Assembly (NCBI RefSeq): GCF_900608595.1
Contig: NZ_UWYY01000010.1
Coordinates: 62,001-126,000, forward strand
Length of the DNA stretch: 64,000 bases
Source: Promicromonospora panici
GTDB taxonomy: Bacteria; Actinomycetota; Actinomycetes; Actinomycetales; Cellulomonadaceae
Reading direction: 5' to 3'
Part shown: in pieces, positions 25,758 through 34,552 of the stretch
How positions within the stretch are numbered: position 1 is the stretch's first letter
How the letters are laid out: each line of letters starts with the position of its first letter
The notes under the pieces: generated by a model
Told to the model about the DNA's origin: nothing
Databases searched by the model: none
The model's input: the letters and a program-made list of their open reading frames with translations, nothing else
Made by a program: the position numbers and the translations under genes

Positions 25758-26426
25758 TCAGCGACCGCTCGGCTCGACCAGCCCGTTCTCGTACGCGGCG
25801 ATGACGAGCTGCGCGCGGTCGTGGGCGTTCAGCTTGGTCATGACGCGGTTGACGTGGGTCTTGGCGGTGTGCGGCGAGATGGCCAGCAGCTCCGCGATGT
25901 CGCCGTTGGAGCGGCCCGTGCCGACGAGTGCCAGCACCTCCGACTCGCGCTCGGTCAGGTCGTGCAGCGCTCGCGGCGGCTCCGTCGTGTGCAGGCGGGT
26001 CGAGTGCACGTACCGGTCGATGAGGGTCCGGGTGGCGACGGGGGACAGGAGCGCGTCGCCCCGGTGGACCGCCCGGATCGCCGCGGCGATGTCGTCCCGC
26101 TCCGCCCCCTTGCCGATGAACCCGCTCGCGCCGGCCCGCAGCGCGCCGACGATGTACTCGTCCTCCTCGAACGTCGTCAGCACCAGGACCCGGACCGCCG
26201 CCAGGTCCGGGTCGGCACAGATCTCCCGGGTCGCCGCGATGCCGTCCATGCCCGGCATGCGGATGTCCATCAGGACGAGGTCCGGACGGCGCTCGCGGGC
26301 GAGCGCTATCGCCTGGTGCCCATCGGCCGCCTCGCCGGCGATGGTCAGGCCCTCGCTGTGCGTGATGAGGTCGGCGATCGCCGAGCGGATGAGGGCCTGG
26401 TCGTCCGCGATGAGGACGGAGATCAT
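25758..26426 (-). CDS. NarL/FixJ-type response regulator
   Basis: 222 residues. Receiver domain with DD at 8-9, phospho-acceptor Asp54 (LVLMDIRMPGMDG), Thr in VLVLTTFEED and a Lys in GFIGKGAE; LuxR-type helix-turn-helix at the C-terminus (LTERESEVLALVGTGRSNGD, then ISPHTAKTHVNRVMTKL). Start ATG overlaps the kinase stop (ATGA). Probably controls the divergent MacB-like transporter (inference from position). Confidence 0.92.
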   Translation of the reverse strand: MISVLIADDQALIRSAIADLITHSEGLTIAGEAADGHQAIALARERRPDLVLMDIRMPGMDGIAATREICADPDLAAVRVLVLTTFEEDEYIVGALRAGASGFIGKGAERDDIAAAIRAVHRGDALLSPVATRTLIDRYVHSTRLHTTEPPRALHDLTERESEVLALVGTGRSNGDIAELLAISPHTAKTHVNRVMTKLNAHDRAQLVIAAYENGLVEPSGR

Positions 26427-27685
26427 GAGCGGCTTCCTGGTGCGGTCGGGGTTGCGCTTGCGGTGGGGGGTGCCGTTGCCGGTGCGGGCAGGTCGACGTC
26501 GAGCTCCCAGGAGCTCACCCCCGCCCGGCCGTGGCGAAGCGTGCCCCGCACGGACTCGACGCGCTCGCGTACTCCGATCAGGCCGTTGCCGGCTCCGGTG
26601 GGGGCGACGTCGGCGCCGTCCGCCGTCGGGCCGGGACGGGCGGGGCCGGGATGGGCTGGAACGGACTGCGCGGGGACGGACTGCGCGGGGACCGGATTGA
26701 CCACCGTGAGGTGCAGCCGGTCCGGCAGGTACTCGATCACCACGTGCGCCCGGTGGTCGACGCCGTGCTTGTGGGCGTTGGTCAGCGCCTCCTGGATGAC
26801 CCGCAGCGCGACGACGTCGACCGCGGGCGGCAGCTCGCGCGCGTCGCCGAGCCGGCGCACCGTGACGTCGAGCCCGTGCCCGCGGAACTGCCGCAGGATG
26901 TCGTCGAGCTGGGCCAGACCGAGCGGCCCGGTGCCCGGCGAGCTGCGGTCGCGCAGCGTGGCGAGCAGGTCGCCGATCTGGGTGAGCACGGTCCGCGAGG
27001 CCTGGCGGATGACGGCCAGCGAGTGCTCGGCGTCGTCCGGCCGATCGCGCAGCGCCGAACCGGCGACGCCGGCATGCAGATTGATGACGGCTATCTGGTG
27101 GGCGACGGCGTCGTGCAGGTCGCGGGCGATGGTCAGCCGGTCCTCCGCGACGCGCTGGTTGGCCACGGCCTCCCGTGTCGCCTCGGCGCGCTCGGCGCGT
27201 TCGGTGATCGCCTGGAACTGCTCGCGCTGCACCCGGATCAGGTCGCCGAGCGCGCCGAAGAGCAGGACGAGGAGCAGGAACTGCATGGACCCGCGGCCGA
27301 TCGCGACGGCGCCCGCGGAGCTCACGAGGACGCCGGCGCCGAGCACCAGCCACAGCGCGCGCCGGCGGGGCAGCGCGCCGCTCGCCGTGAACGTCGCGAT
27401 CGCCGCAGCGAGCACCACACCGGGGTTGAACAGGCCGATCGGCACGCTGAGCCAGACCACGGCCACCGTGGCCGCGACGGTCAGGACGGGGCGCCGGCGG
27501 CGCAGCAGGAGCAGCGCGGCCGCCACCAGCGCGATGGCGAAGACGTCGGCCCGCCACTCCGGCAGCGTGGATTCCTCGGTCGGGAGCGGGCTCGTCAGCA
27601 GCACCGCGACGGATGCCGCGGCGTGACCGGCCCACGCGGGAATCCGGTGGGTGTGGCCGAGCTGCATCTCGTTGCTCCGTCGCAT
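26423..27685 (-). CDS. Membrane sensor histidine kinase, NarL-partner (HisKA_3) type
   Basis: About 420 residues. Four to five N-terminal membrane segments (for example VFAIALVAAALLLLRRR and FLLLVLLFGALGDLIR), a coiled coil, the HisKA_3 phosphorylation motif ARDLHDAVAHQIAVI, and a HATPase domain (VIQEALTNAHKHG as N-box, GNGLIGVRERVE as G-box). The DG.G box region between these is replaced by a Pro/Ala repeat (VPAQSVPAQSVPAHPGPARP). The ATG at 27685 is chosen because AGGGGGGACGAG precedes it. Partner of the coupled response regulator. Confidence 0.9.
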   Translation of the reverse strand: MRRSNEMQLGHTHRIPAWAGHAAASVAVLLTSPLPTEESTLPEWRADVFAIALVAAALLLLRRRRPVLTVAATVAVVWLSVPIGLFNPGVVLAAAIATFTASGALPRRRALWLVLGAGVLVSSAGAVAIGRGSMQFLLLVLLFGALGDLIRVQREQFQAITERAERAEATREAVANQRVAEDRLTIARDLHDAVAHQIAVINLHAGVAGSALRDRPDDAEHSLAVIRQASRTVLTQIGDLLATLRDRSSPGTGPLGLAQLDDILRQFRGHGLDVTVRRLGDARELPPAVDVVALRVIQEALTNAHKHGVDHRAHVVIEYLPDRLHLTVVNPVPAQSVPAQSVPAHPGPARPGPTADGADVAPTGAGNGLIGVRERVESVRGTLRHGRAGVSSWELDVDLPAPATAPPTASATPTAPGSRS

Positions 27686-27920
27686 CTCGTCCCCCCTGTC
27701 CGCCGTCGGCCGGTTCCGCCGTCCGCCGGTTGCGCCGTCCGGCGGCCGCGCCGTGCCAAGCATCCCGTACCCGGCGGGTACGCGCGTCCCGCCCAGGGGG
27801 TATCGGGGAGTACTACCACGGCGGTACACAAGAGTCATCGTCAGGGCGATTCGTGAAGGGCGTCCGCGGCGGAGGGTTGGTCACGTCAACATCTCCGGCA
27901 CCATGAGAGAGGCGGCCGAC

Positions 27921-28616
27921 GTGGCTTCCCCACTGCTCTCCGTCAGCAACCTGCACAAGACCTACGGGTCCGGCTCGAACGCCTTCGAGGCGCTCAAGGG
28001 CCTGGACCTGGACATCGCCGAGGGCGAGTCCATAGCGATCATCGGCAAGAGCGGCTCGGGCAAGTCGACCCTGATGCACCTGCTCGCCCTGCTCGACCGG
28101 CCCACCTCGGGGACCATCACCCTGGACGGGAAGGACACCTCCCGGCTCTCGGCCAAGCAGCTCAACCAGACCCGCAACAGCACCTTCGGGTTCGTCTTCC
28201 AGCAGTTCTTCCTCAATGCCCAGGCGAGCGTGCTCGACAACGTCACGCTCCCACTGAAGATCGCCGGGGTCTCGCGCCGCGAGCGCCACGCCCGCGGGAT
28301 GGCGGCGCTGACGCAGCTCGAGCTGGACGACAAGGCCGGCAACAAGGCCAACGACCTGTCCGGCGGGCAGAAGCAGCGCGTCGTGATCGCGCGGGCGCTG
28401 ATCAACCAGCCGCGCGTGATCTTCGCCGACGAGCCGACCGGCAACCTGGACACGGCCACGGGCGCCGTCGTGGAGGACATCCTCTTCGACCTGAACCGCC
28501 GCCAGGGCATCAACCTGGTGGTCGTCACGCATGACGAGGACCTGGCGTCCCGGTGCGACCGCAGCGTGTACATCCGCGACGGCCTCCTCGCCGTGCGCGA
28601 GGAGGTGGCGGCATGA
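27921..28616 (+). CDS. ABC transporter ATP-binding protein (MacB/LolD type)
   Basis: About 231 residues. Walker A GKSGSGKST, Q-loop FVFQQFFLN, signature LSGGQKQRVVIARAL, Walker B VIFADEPTGNLD and H-loop VVTHDEDLA. It belongs to the MacB/LolD/FtsE group that pairs with FtsX-like permeases. The GTG at 27921 has AGAGAGG eight bases upstream and is preferred over ATG 27903, which has no ribosome site. Its TGA overlaps the permease ATG. Divergent from a two-component system, 235 bp away. Confidence 0.9.
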   Translation: MASPLLSVSNLHKTYGSGSNAFEALKGLDLDIAEGESIAIIGKSGSGKSTLMHLLALLDRPTSGTITLDGKDTSRLSAKQLNQTRNSTFGFVFQQFFLNAQASVLDNVTLPLKIAGVSRRERHARGMAALTQLELDDKAGNKANDLSGGQKQRVVIARALINQPRVIFADEPTGNLDTATGAVVEDILFDLNRRQGINLVVVTHDEDLASRCDRSVYIRDGLLAVREEVAA

Positions 28617-29896
28617 AGATCGTCGACGTCGTAGGCACCGCCTTCCGCAACGCCTTCCGGTCCCGGCTGCGCACCAGCCTGACGGTCCTGGCCATCTTCA
28701 TCGGCGCCTTCACGCTGTCCCTGACGAACGGCCTGGGTACCGGCGTCAACCAGTACCTCGACGACACGGTGGCCTCCGTCGGGGTCGACGACGTCCTGAC
28801 CGTCACCAAGACGAACGAGGAGGCGCCCACCGACGACGGCCCGGCCGAGTACGACCCCAACCAGATCGAGGCCGACGGCCCGCCCGGGTCCACGACCACC
28901 GCCCTGACCGACGACGACATCGACACCATCGCCGACGTCGACGGCGTGCTGAGCGTCGATCCCGCCAAGAGCGTCATGGTCGACTACGTCCAGCACGACG
29001 ACGGGACGAAGTACCAGCTGTCCGTCGCCGAGTTCGTCCCCGGGATGCGGGTCGAGCTGGCGTCCGGCAGCCAGGTGGACCTCGACGCCGCCGACCCCGA
29101 GCTGGTGCTGCCCGAGACCTACCTCGAGCCGCTGGAGCTGGGTTCCGCCGCCGACGCCGTCGGGCAGACCGTCGCGCTGGCCGTCACGGACGCCACCGGG
29201 GAGCAGGTGACCACCGACGCGACGATCGTCGGCGTCGCCGAGCCCGCGGTGATCACGATGGGCGGCGCGATCCCGAACGACGTCCTCACCACCACGCTCT
29301 ACGACCTGCAGACCTCGGGGGCGCCCGAGGCGGAGACCACCCGCTACGCGCAGGCGTCCGTCTCGTTCGACCCCGCCGGTGGCGAGGACGCGGCCCAGGC
29401 CCTGAAGGACCGGCTGGAGGACGCCGGCTACACCGCCAGCACCCTGGAGGACCAGCTCGGCACGCTCACCGCGGTCATCGACGGCATAGTGCTCGTGCTG
29501 AACGGGTTCGCGGTGATCGCGCTGATCGCCGCGGGCATCGGGATCGTCAACACGCTCTTCATGGCGGTCCAGGAACGCACGCGCGAGGTCGGGCTGATGA
29601 AGGCCATGGGCCTGTCGAGCGGACGCGTCTTCTCCCTGTTCAGCATCGAGGCGGTGGTCATCGGTCTGGTCGGGAGCGCGGTGGGCGTGCTCGGCGCGAT
29701 CGGCGTCGGGCAGCTCGTGAACGGTGTGTCCGGGGACCTCCTGGCCGACCTGCCGGGGCTGACGCTCATCGCATTCGATCCGGTGAGCGTCGCGACGGTG
29801 GTGCTGAGCGTGATGGCCATCGCGTTCGTCGCCGGCACGCTGCCCGCACTGCGCGCGGCGCGCCAGGACCCGATCTCGTCCCTCCGCTACGAGTAG
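28613..29896 (+). CDS. FtsX/MacB-like ABC permease
   Basis: 427 residues: one N-terminal membrane helix (SLTVLAIFIGAFTLSLTNG), a large extracellular MacB_PCD domain (about 45-270, acidic, beginning NQYLDDTVASVGVDDVLTVT), then three helices containing the FtsX signature RTREVGLMKAMGLSSGRVF and a final helix (VVLSVMAIAFVAGTLPALRA). Forms a transporter or mechanotransmitter with the coupled ATPase, probably for peptide or drug extrusion under control of the adjacent two-component system. Confidence 0.9.
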   Translation: MKIVDVVGTAFRNAFRSRLRTSLTVLAIFIGAFTLSLTNGLGTGVNQYLDDTVASVGVDDVLTVTKTNEEAPTDDGPAEYDPNQIEADGPPGSTTTALTDDDIDTIADVDGVLSVDPAKSVMVDYVQHDDGTKYQLSVAEFVPGMRVELASGSQVDLDAADPELVLPETYLEPLELGSAADAVGQTVALAVTDATGEQVTTDATIVGVAEPAVITMGGAIPNDVLTTTLYDLQTSGAPEAETTRYAQASVSFDPAGGEDAAQALKDRLEDAGYTASTLEDQLGTLTAVIDGIVLVLNGFAVIALIAAGIGIVNTLFMAVQERTREVGLMKAMGLSSGRVFSLFSIEAVVIGLVGSAVGVLGAIGVGQLVNGVSGDLLADLPGLTLIAFDPVSVATVVLSVMAIAFVAGTLPALRAARQDPISSLRYE

Positions 29897-29931
29897 CCGG
29901 TTCGGGCTGGGCGTTCATCCGAACACCGCCC

Positions 29932-30022
29932 GCCGAACCGCAACTTACGTGTCGATCGGGCCTGAGCCGGACGTCCGTCTTTCGGCTCGACGCCGAAGCC
30001 GACACGTAAGTTGCGGTTCGGC
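29932..30022. terminator. Long hairpin with 23-bp perfect arms
   Basis: Arms 29932-29954 and 30000-30022 are exact complements (core CGCAACTTACGTGTCG). The 45-base loop holds a smaller GAGCCG/CGGCTC hairpin. It separates the ABC permease from the co-directional next gene and is not of the 22324-type sequence family. Confidence 0.65.
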
Positions 30023-30149
30023 GCGTCCGGTTCACCCGATTCCTACGAGGCAGCGCGCGCGGGGCGCGCTTACTTTCGGGATCTCGGTCCGTGCTCACCG
30101 GCACATCGAGGGTCGAGCCTCATGGAGGAATTCGAGAACAGGACGAATC

Positions 30150-30524
30150 ATGGACTTCTGGGACTTCTTCTGGCTGATGGTCTACAGCTTCTTCTTCGTG
30201 GCTTACCTCATGGTGCTGTTCCAGGTGGTCGCGGACCTCTTCCGCGACAAGCAGCTCTCCGGATGGTGGAAGGCGCTGTGGATCTTCCTCCTCATCTTCC
30301 TGCCGGTGCTCACCGCTCTCGTCTACCTCATCGCGCAGGGCCGGGGGATGGCGCAGCGACAGGGTGAGGCGGTGGTCGAAGCGCGTCGCGACACCGAGAG
30401 CTACATCCGCGAGGTCGCCGGCGCATCGCCGGCCGACCAGATCGCGAGCGCGAAGGCGCTCCTCGACGCCGGCACGATCGCACCGGCGGAGTTCGAACGG
30501 CTCAAGGCGAAGGCGCTGGTCTGA
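30150..30524 (+). CDS. Small membrane protein with PLDc_N-like N-terminus and SHOCT domain
   Basis: 124 residues. Two membrane helices (LMVYSFFFVAYLMVLFQVVA and KALWIFLLIFLPVLTALVYL) separated by the DLFRDKQLSGWWKA turn, as in phospholipase-D-nuclease N-terminal membrane domains, then a charged stretch and a C-terminal SHOCT motif (SAKALLDAGTIAPAEFERLKAKAL). Such proteins are common small envelope proteins of actinobacteria with unproven function. AGGACG ribosome site. Confidence 0.82.
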   Translation: MDFWDFFWLMVYSFFFVAYLMVLFQVVADLFRDKQLSGWWKALWIFLLIFLPVLTALVYLIAQGRGMAQRQGEAVVEARRDTESYIREVAGASPADQIASAKALLDAGTIAPAEFERLKAKALV

Positions 30525-30638
30525 CCGGCCGGGCCAACTCACCCGTTCCGGGGGAAGCCCCGTCCGGACCGGCCGGCCGAGCATGGAGGACGGACAGCCA
30601 GGCCACGCGCCCGGCGGGCACGGAGGGGCAGGGACGCT

Positions 30639-32015
30639 ATGAGCGAGGCGGCCGGGGCGGGGCACGACGTCGGTCCGCCCGACGCCGCCGTTCGGCTCGC
30701 CGCCCTGGAGCGGGAGAACGCGGAGCTGCGCCGCCGGCTCGACGAGGCGGGTCCCGCGCCGGGTGCGGCCGCCGGCGGGCGGCCCGGCCGGCCCGCACGG
30801 CACCGCTCGCGGACCGCGGCCGCCGTGATCCTGATCCTCCTCGGTGCCCTGCTCGCGCCCGTCGCCGTCGTCGCGGCCTGGGCCGAGCGCACCCTCACCG
30901 ACACCGACCGCTACGTCGCGACGGTGGGCCCGCTCGCGGAGGACCCGACGGTGCGGTCCGCGCTGTCCGGCGGCCTGACGCAGGCCGTCATGGCGCAGAT
31001 CGACGTCGGGTCGCTGCTCGACGCCGTTGCCGGCGGGCTCGACGAGCGGGACGTCGCGCCGCGGGTCGCGGCCGCGCTGCCTGCGCTGGAGGCACCCCTG
31101 ACCAGCGGGGTCGAGTCCTTCATCCGCCGGACGGCCGACCGCGTCGTGACCAGCGACGAGTTCGCCTCCGCCTGGCAACAGGCCAACCGGGTCGCGCACG
31201 AGCAGCTCGTCGACGTCATGCGCGGGGACGAGGGCGACGTCGTCCAGGTGGGCCAGGACGGGCAGCTCACCATCCAGCTCGCGGGCATGATCGAGCTGCT
31301 CAAGGACCGCCTCGACGAGCGCGGTTTCGGGCTCGCGGCCAACCTGCCCACCATCGACGCGACGTTCATGGTCATGGAGACCTCCCAGCTCCTCGAGATC
31401 CGCAACAGGTACGCCCAGGTCGTCGCGCTGGGGACCTGGCTCCCGTGGATCGTGCTGATCCTGCTGGGCGCCGGCGTCATTGCCGCGACGCACCACCTGC
31501 GCGCCCTGGTCGTGGCCGGCCTCGCGCTGGCGGCGGCGATGCTCGTGCTGGCCCTCGGTCTCGCGATCGCCCGCGGCCTGTACCTCGACGCGCTCAGCGG
31601 GACCGTCATGCGGCTGGATGCCGCCCAGGCAGTCTTCGATCAGGTGGTCACGTTCCTGCGCGCCACGCTGCGCACTGTCGGCGTGCTCGGCCTGGTCGTG
31701 GCGCTCGCGGCCTACCTCGGCGGGTCCAGCGCGTCGGCGCGCGGCCTGCGGGCTGGTATCGGCAGGGGTTTCGGCACCGCACGGGCGTGGGCCGAGGGGC
31801 GTGGCGTGACCACCGGCCCGGTCGGTGTGTGGCTCGCCCGGTACCGCGGCTTCGTCCGCGCGGCGGTCGTCGCGCTCGCGGCCCTGGTCCTGCTGCTCGC
31901 GGCGACGCCGACACCCGGCCTCGTCGTCGGCGTCGCGATCGGCGCGGGCCTGCTCATCGCGCTGGTCGAGCTGCTGGCCCGGCCCATGTCCGCCGCCCGG
32001 GACGACCCGTCCTGA
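30639..32015 (+). CDS. Hypothetical multi-pass membrane protein
   Basis: 458 residues; no family recognised with certainty. A short coiled coil (LAALERENAELRRRLDEAG, residues about 20-38) precedes membrane helix 1 (VILILLGALLAPVAVVAAWA). A soluble region of about 200 residues follows, predicted outside, then helices at LPWIVLILLGAGVIAATHHL, LVVAGLALAAAMLVLALGLA, LGLVVALAAYLG and two at the C-terminus. Located in a run of small envelope protein genes. Function unknown. Confidence 0.7.
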   Translation: MSEAAGAGHDVGPPDAAVRLAALERENAELRRRLDEAGPAPGAAAGGRPGRPARHRSRTAAAVILILLGALLAPVAVVAAWAERTLTDTDRYVATVGPLAEDPTVRSALSGGLTQAVMAQIDVGSLLDAVAGGLDERDVAPRVAAALPALEAPLTSGVESFIRRTADRVVTSDEFASAWQQANRVAHEQLVDVMRGDEGDVVQVGQDGQLTIQLAGMIELLKDRLDERGFGLAANLPTIDATFMVMETSQLLEIRNRYAQVVALGTWLPWIVLILLGAGVIAATHHLRALVVAGLALAAAMLVLALGLAIARGLYLDALSGTVMRLDAAQAVFDQVVTFLRATLRTVGVLGLVVALAAYLGGSSASARGLRAGIGRGFGTARAWAEGRGVTTGPVGVWLARYRGFVRAAVVALAALVLLLAATPTPGLVVGVAIGAGLLIALVELLARPMSAARDDPS

Positions 32016-32054
32016 GCCGGCCCGTACGAGAACCACCAACTCGAAGGAGACACC

Positions 32055-32532
32055 GTGGCCGACACGCCGAACAATCCTTCGTCATCTGGCGTGACGACAT
32101 CGGGATCACGGCGACCCGGACGAACACGCGCAGCATCGGCCCGCACGAGCTCGCCACGACCTGCACGATCTCGAACATCGAGGGGAACGTCGCGACGTCC
32201 GCCGAGGACGCGGCGGCCGACGACGGCGAGCTGGCCAACGTGGTCACCGGGCCTCCGGCGTCGAACTGCGACGCGGTCACGCCCACGCGCGCCCTCGCCG
32301 CGGTCCCTGAGATGCCCGAGGGCTGCGAGGGATCACCCCGGTGCGGGAGTTCGAGGTTCCGCCCGATCCGGGCGCCCCGCCGTACGGGGAAGCTCCGCCG
32401 CCGGACTCGGGCGCCCTGCCGGTCACCGGTGCCGGTTCGATCGGCACGATCCTTGCCGCCGCACTCTTCCTGACGCTCGCCGGAGGACTGCTCTCCCGCG
32501 GCGCCGCACGCCTCCGGGGCCGGTCCGACTGA
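32055..32532 (+). pseudogene. Remnant of an LPXTG cell-wall-anchored protein (frameshifted)
   Basis: A strong ribosome site (GAAGGAGACACC) precedes a GTG, but the frames that look like protein are not continuous. After the first codons one frame encodes FVIWRDDIGITATRTNTRS onward to PEMPEGCEG. A further one-base shift near 32332 leads into PVREFEVPPDPGAPPYGEAP and a perfect sortase sorting signal: LPVTG, a hydrophobic helix (TILAAALFLTLAGGLL) and an Arg-rich tail. No signal peptide is found. Two frame changes and the missing export signal indicate decay of a sortase substrate gene. Confidence 0.55.
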
Positions 32533-32573
32533 CCCCGCGGCCTCTTCCAACTACATAGCCCCAGGAGGATCCC

Positions 32574-33014
32574 ATGTCATCGATGTTCGGCCCCGTCGAG
32601 CTCGTCGCCCTCGCCTTCGACGCTCCCCGCATCCCGCCCGCCGTCGCCCGCGCAGTGCTCGACGTCGCGGGAGGAGACGCGGTCACCCTGCTGGATCTCG
32701 CCGTCGTCCGGCGCGGGGACGACGGCGAGATCGCCGTCCTGGAGGCGCACGAGCTCGGGGACGAGGTGGACCTCGTCACCATCGAGCTCCCGGCGTCCGG
32801 GCTCACCGGCGACGAGGACCTGCGCGAGATCGCCGCGGCGGTGAACCCGGGCACCTCGGTGCTCGTCCTGGCGATCGAGCACACCTGGTCTCGTCAGTTC
32901 GTGTCGGCGGTCGCCGACGCGGACGCCGACGTGATCCTGCACGAGCGGGTCCCCGCCGCGACCGTCAACGAGATCGCCGATCTGGCCGGGACCGCCGCGG
33001 GTACTCCGGGCTGA
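32574..33014 (+). CDS. DUF6325-family protein
   Basis: 146 residues, soluble. The opening FGPVELVALAFDAP, a central DLAVVRRGDDGEIAVLEAHE, the TGDEDLREIAAAVNPGTSVL segment and VLAIEHTWSRQFVSAV match the DUF6325/DUF1269-like family, which often sits beside SHOCT-domain proteins in actinobacteria. Ribosome site AGGAGG seven bases before the ATG. Next gene, 43 bp downstream, encodes such a SHOCT protein. Function unknown. Confidence 0.8.
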   Translation: MSSMFGPVELVALAFDAPRIPPAVARAVLDVAGGDAVTLLDLAVVRRGDDGEIAVLEAHELGDEVDLVTIELPASGLTGDEDLREIAAAVNPGTSVLVLAIEHTWSRQFVSAVADADADVILHERVPAATVNEIADLAGTAAGTPG

Positions 33015-33057
33015 TCGTCACCCCGTCCGCACCCATTTCACCGAACGGAGCAAGAAC

Positions 33058-33396
33058 ATGGCCCCCTTACGACGCATGGGCAGGCCTGGCCTGCTGGGCA
33101 CCGCCGCACGCACGGCGGTGATCGCCGGCACGGCCCAGGCGACCGCCGGGGCGGTCAGCCGGCGCCAGGCGAACCGCGCCCGGCAGCAGTACGAGGCTCA
33201 GCAGTACGAAGCGGCGCAGCAGGCGCCGTCCCCGCCGTCTGTTCCGCCGCAGCCGGCCGCACCGGCGGCCCCCGCACCCGCGGTCGGTGCGAACGACGCG
33301 CTGCTCTCGCAGCTCGCCCAGCTCGGCGAGCTGCGCGGCAAGGGCGTGCTCACCGACGCCGAGTTCGCGGCGGCCAAGGCCAAGCTGTTGGGCTGA
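33058..33396 (+). CDS. SHOCT-domain protein
   Basis: 112 residues: an N-terminal basic/amphipathic stretch with a short hydrophobic segment (LLGTAARTAVIAGTAQATAGA), a Gln/Tyr-rich helix (ARQQYEAQQYEAAQQ), a Pro/Ala linker, and a C-terminal SHOCT motif (LLSQLAQLGELRGKGVLTDA then EFAAAKAKLLG). SHOCT motifs are thought to mediate oligomerisation. Probably co-transcribed with the DUF6325 gene. Confidence 0.82.
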   Translation: MAPLRRMGRPGLLGTAARTAVIAGTAQATAGAVSRRQANRARQQYEAQQYEAAQQAPSPPSVPPQPAAPAAPAPAVGANDALLSQLAQLGELRGKGVLTDAEFAAAKAKLLG

Positions 33397-33523
33397 CTGG
33401 ACCCGCGGGCGCCGTCGGGCACCGGAATCACCCGAGGCGGGTGATCACGAGCTGGGGTTCCCGAGGGACCGTGCAGGCACGGGCCCTCGGGGCGGCCCGC
33501 ATCACGGACGGAAGGGTGTGCAC

Positions 33524-33928
33524 ATGAGGCGGACAACAGGTGTGCTGGTCGGGCTGATGGTCCTGTCGACGGCCGCGTGCTCCAGCGGGACGCCGGAGCA
33601 GAACACCGAGCAGGCGTGCGGCGCGGCCGAGCAGCTCACCGTCGCGCTGGACGACTTCGACTCGACACTGACGCTCGACGCCACGGTCGACGAGGTCATG
33701 GCGGCGCGCGACGAGGTCCGCGCGGCCTGGCGAGAGCTCGACGCCGCGGCGGACGACGTCGCGCAGGACCGTGGCCAGGCGCTCGACGACGCGTGGGACG
33801 GCCTCCAGGACTCCATCGACGACATCAGCGGGGACACGTCGGTCTCCGACGCCGTCGACTCGCTCCGGGACGAGGCCGCGGAGGTCCAGGAGGCGCGCGA
33901 CGCGCTGGCGGACGATCTCGGCTGCTGA
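33524..33928 (+). CDS. Small putative lipoprotein, helical and acidic
   Basis: 134 residues. Basic start MRRTTGVLVGLMVLSTAAC with a lipobox-like STAAC predicts a lipidated Cys19. The mature part is almost entirely helical and acidic (for example LDDFDSTLTLDATVDEVMAA) and ends in Gly-Cys. No family recognised. A run of GATCGGTGACTCC repeats follows its stop. Confidence 0.7.
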   Translation: MRRTTGVLVGLMVLSTAACSSGTPEQNTEQACGAAEQLTVALDDFDSTLTLDATVDEVMAARDEVRAAWRELDAAADDVAQDRGQALDDAWDGLQDSIDDISGDTSVSDAVDSLRDEAAEVQEARDALADDLGC

Positions 33929-33945
33929 GGGCCGGACCGCGGCGT

Positions 33946-33984
33946 GATCGGTGACTCCGATCGGTGACTCCGATCGATGACTCC
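33946..33984. repeat. Three tandem 13-bp repeats
   Basis: GATCGGTGACTCC twice followed by GATCGATGACTCC (one change), directly abutting, in the gap after the lipoprotein gene. Small size suggests slippage or a binding-site cluster; no regulator is obvious. Confidence 0.7.
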
Positions 33985-34044
33985 AGTGAGGCCGGTGGAT
34001 GGTGATGACGGAAGAGAAGCGAGGCGACGTCGGAGAACAACCGC

Positions 34045-34422
34045 GTGCTGGAGGAGTTCGCCCGCGAGCGGTTCACGGACCACTTCGCACCTGCCTTCGA
34101 GGAGTGGATCGCGACGCGTCCGCTCAAGAACCCGGACGCGCCGCGCAGCCCGTTCGCGATGAACAGCTACGTGCCGCCGGGCGAGGTCGAGGCTCAGGAG
34201 GCGGACGCCCGCGCCGACGGCTACTTCGCTGACGCGCTGGCCGACAACCGGCGTGGTGACAACTACACGCTGCTCACGGTTCTCTTTGCGCTGGTGCTGT
34301 TCTTCGGCGCGCTCTCCAACCGGTTCGGGTCGGAGCGCAAGTCCTGGACGATCCTGGCGGGCGCGGGCGTGCTGCTGGTGGTGGGGGTGGGATTCCTGAT
34401 CGCGTTCCCGAAGATCATCTGA
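34045..34422 (+). CDS. Hypothetical membrane protein, two helices
   Basis: 125 residues from a GTG: a soluble acidic N-terminus (LEEFARERFTDHFAPAFEEW) and two C-terminal membrane helices (YTLLTVLFALVLFFGALSNR; ILAGAGVLLVVGVGFLIAF). No good ribosome site precedes the GTG. In the neighbouring frame an ATG at 34003 (MTEEKRGDV) has a better context and would join the same protein through a one-base shift near 34030, so the true N-terminus may be frameshifted. No family recognised. Confidence 0.6.
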   Translation: MLEEFARERFTDHFAPAFEEWIATRPLKNPDAPRSPFAMNSYVPPGEVEAQEADARADGYFADALADNRRGDNYTLLTVLFALVLFFGALSNRFGSERKSWTILAGAGVLLVVGVGFLIAFPKII

Positions 34423-34552
34423 TGCTCCGTCTCGCGCGAGTCAGCTGGCTGGTCGCCGAGGAGAAAAACGAACGGACAGAGTCGGTCACCGGGGCGTACG
34501 TTGCCTGATGCCGCACGGCCCCCATGACGGATACGACGTGAAAGGCTCAACG

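Noticed and set aside
33946..33984. CRISPR array
   Set aside because: Repeats are 13 bp, directly abutting without spacers, and no cas genes are present.
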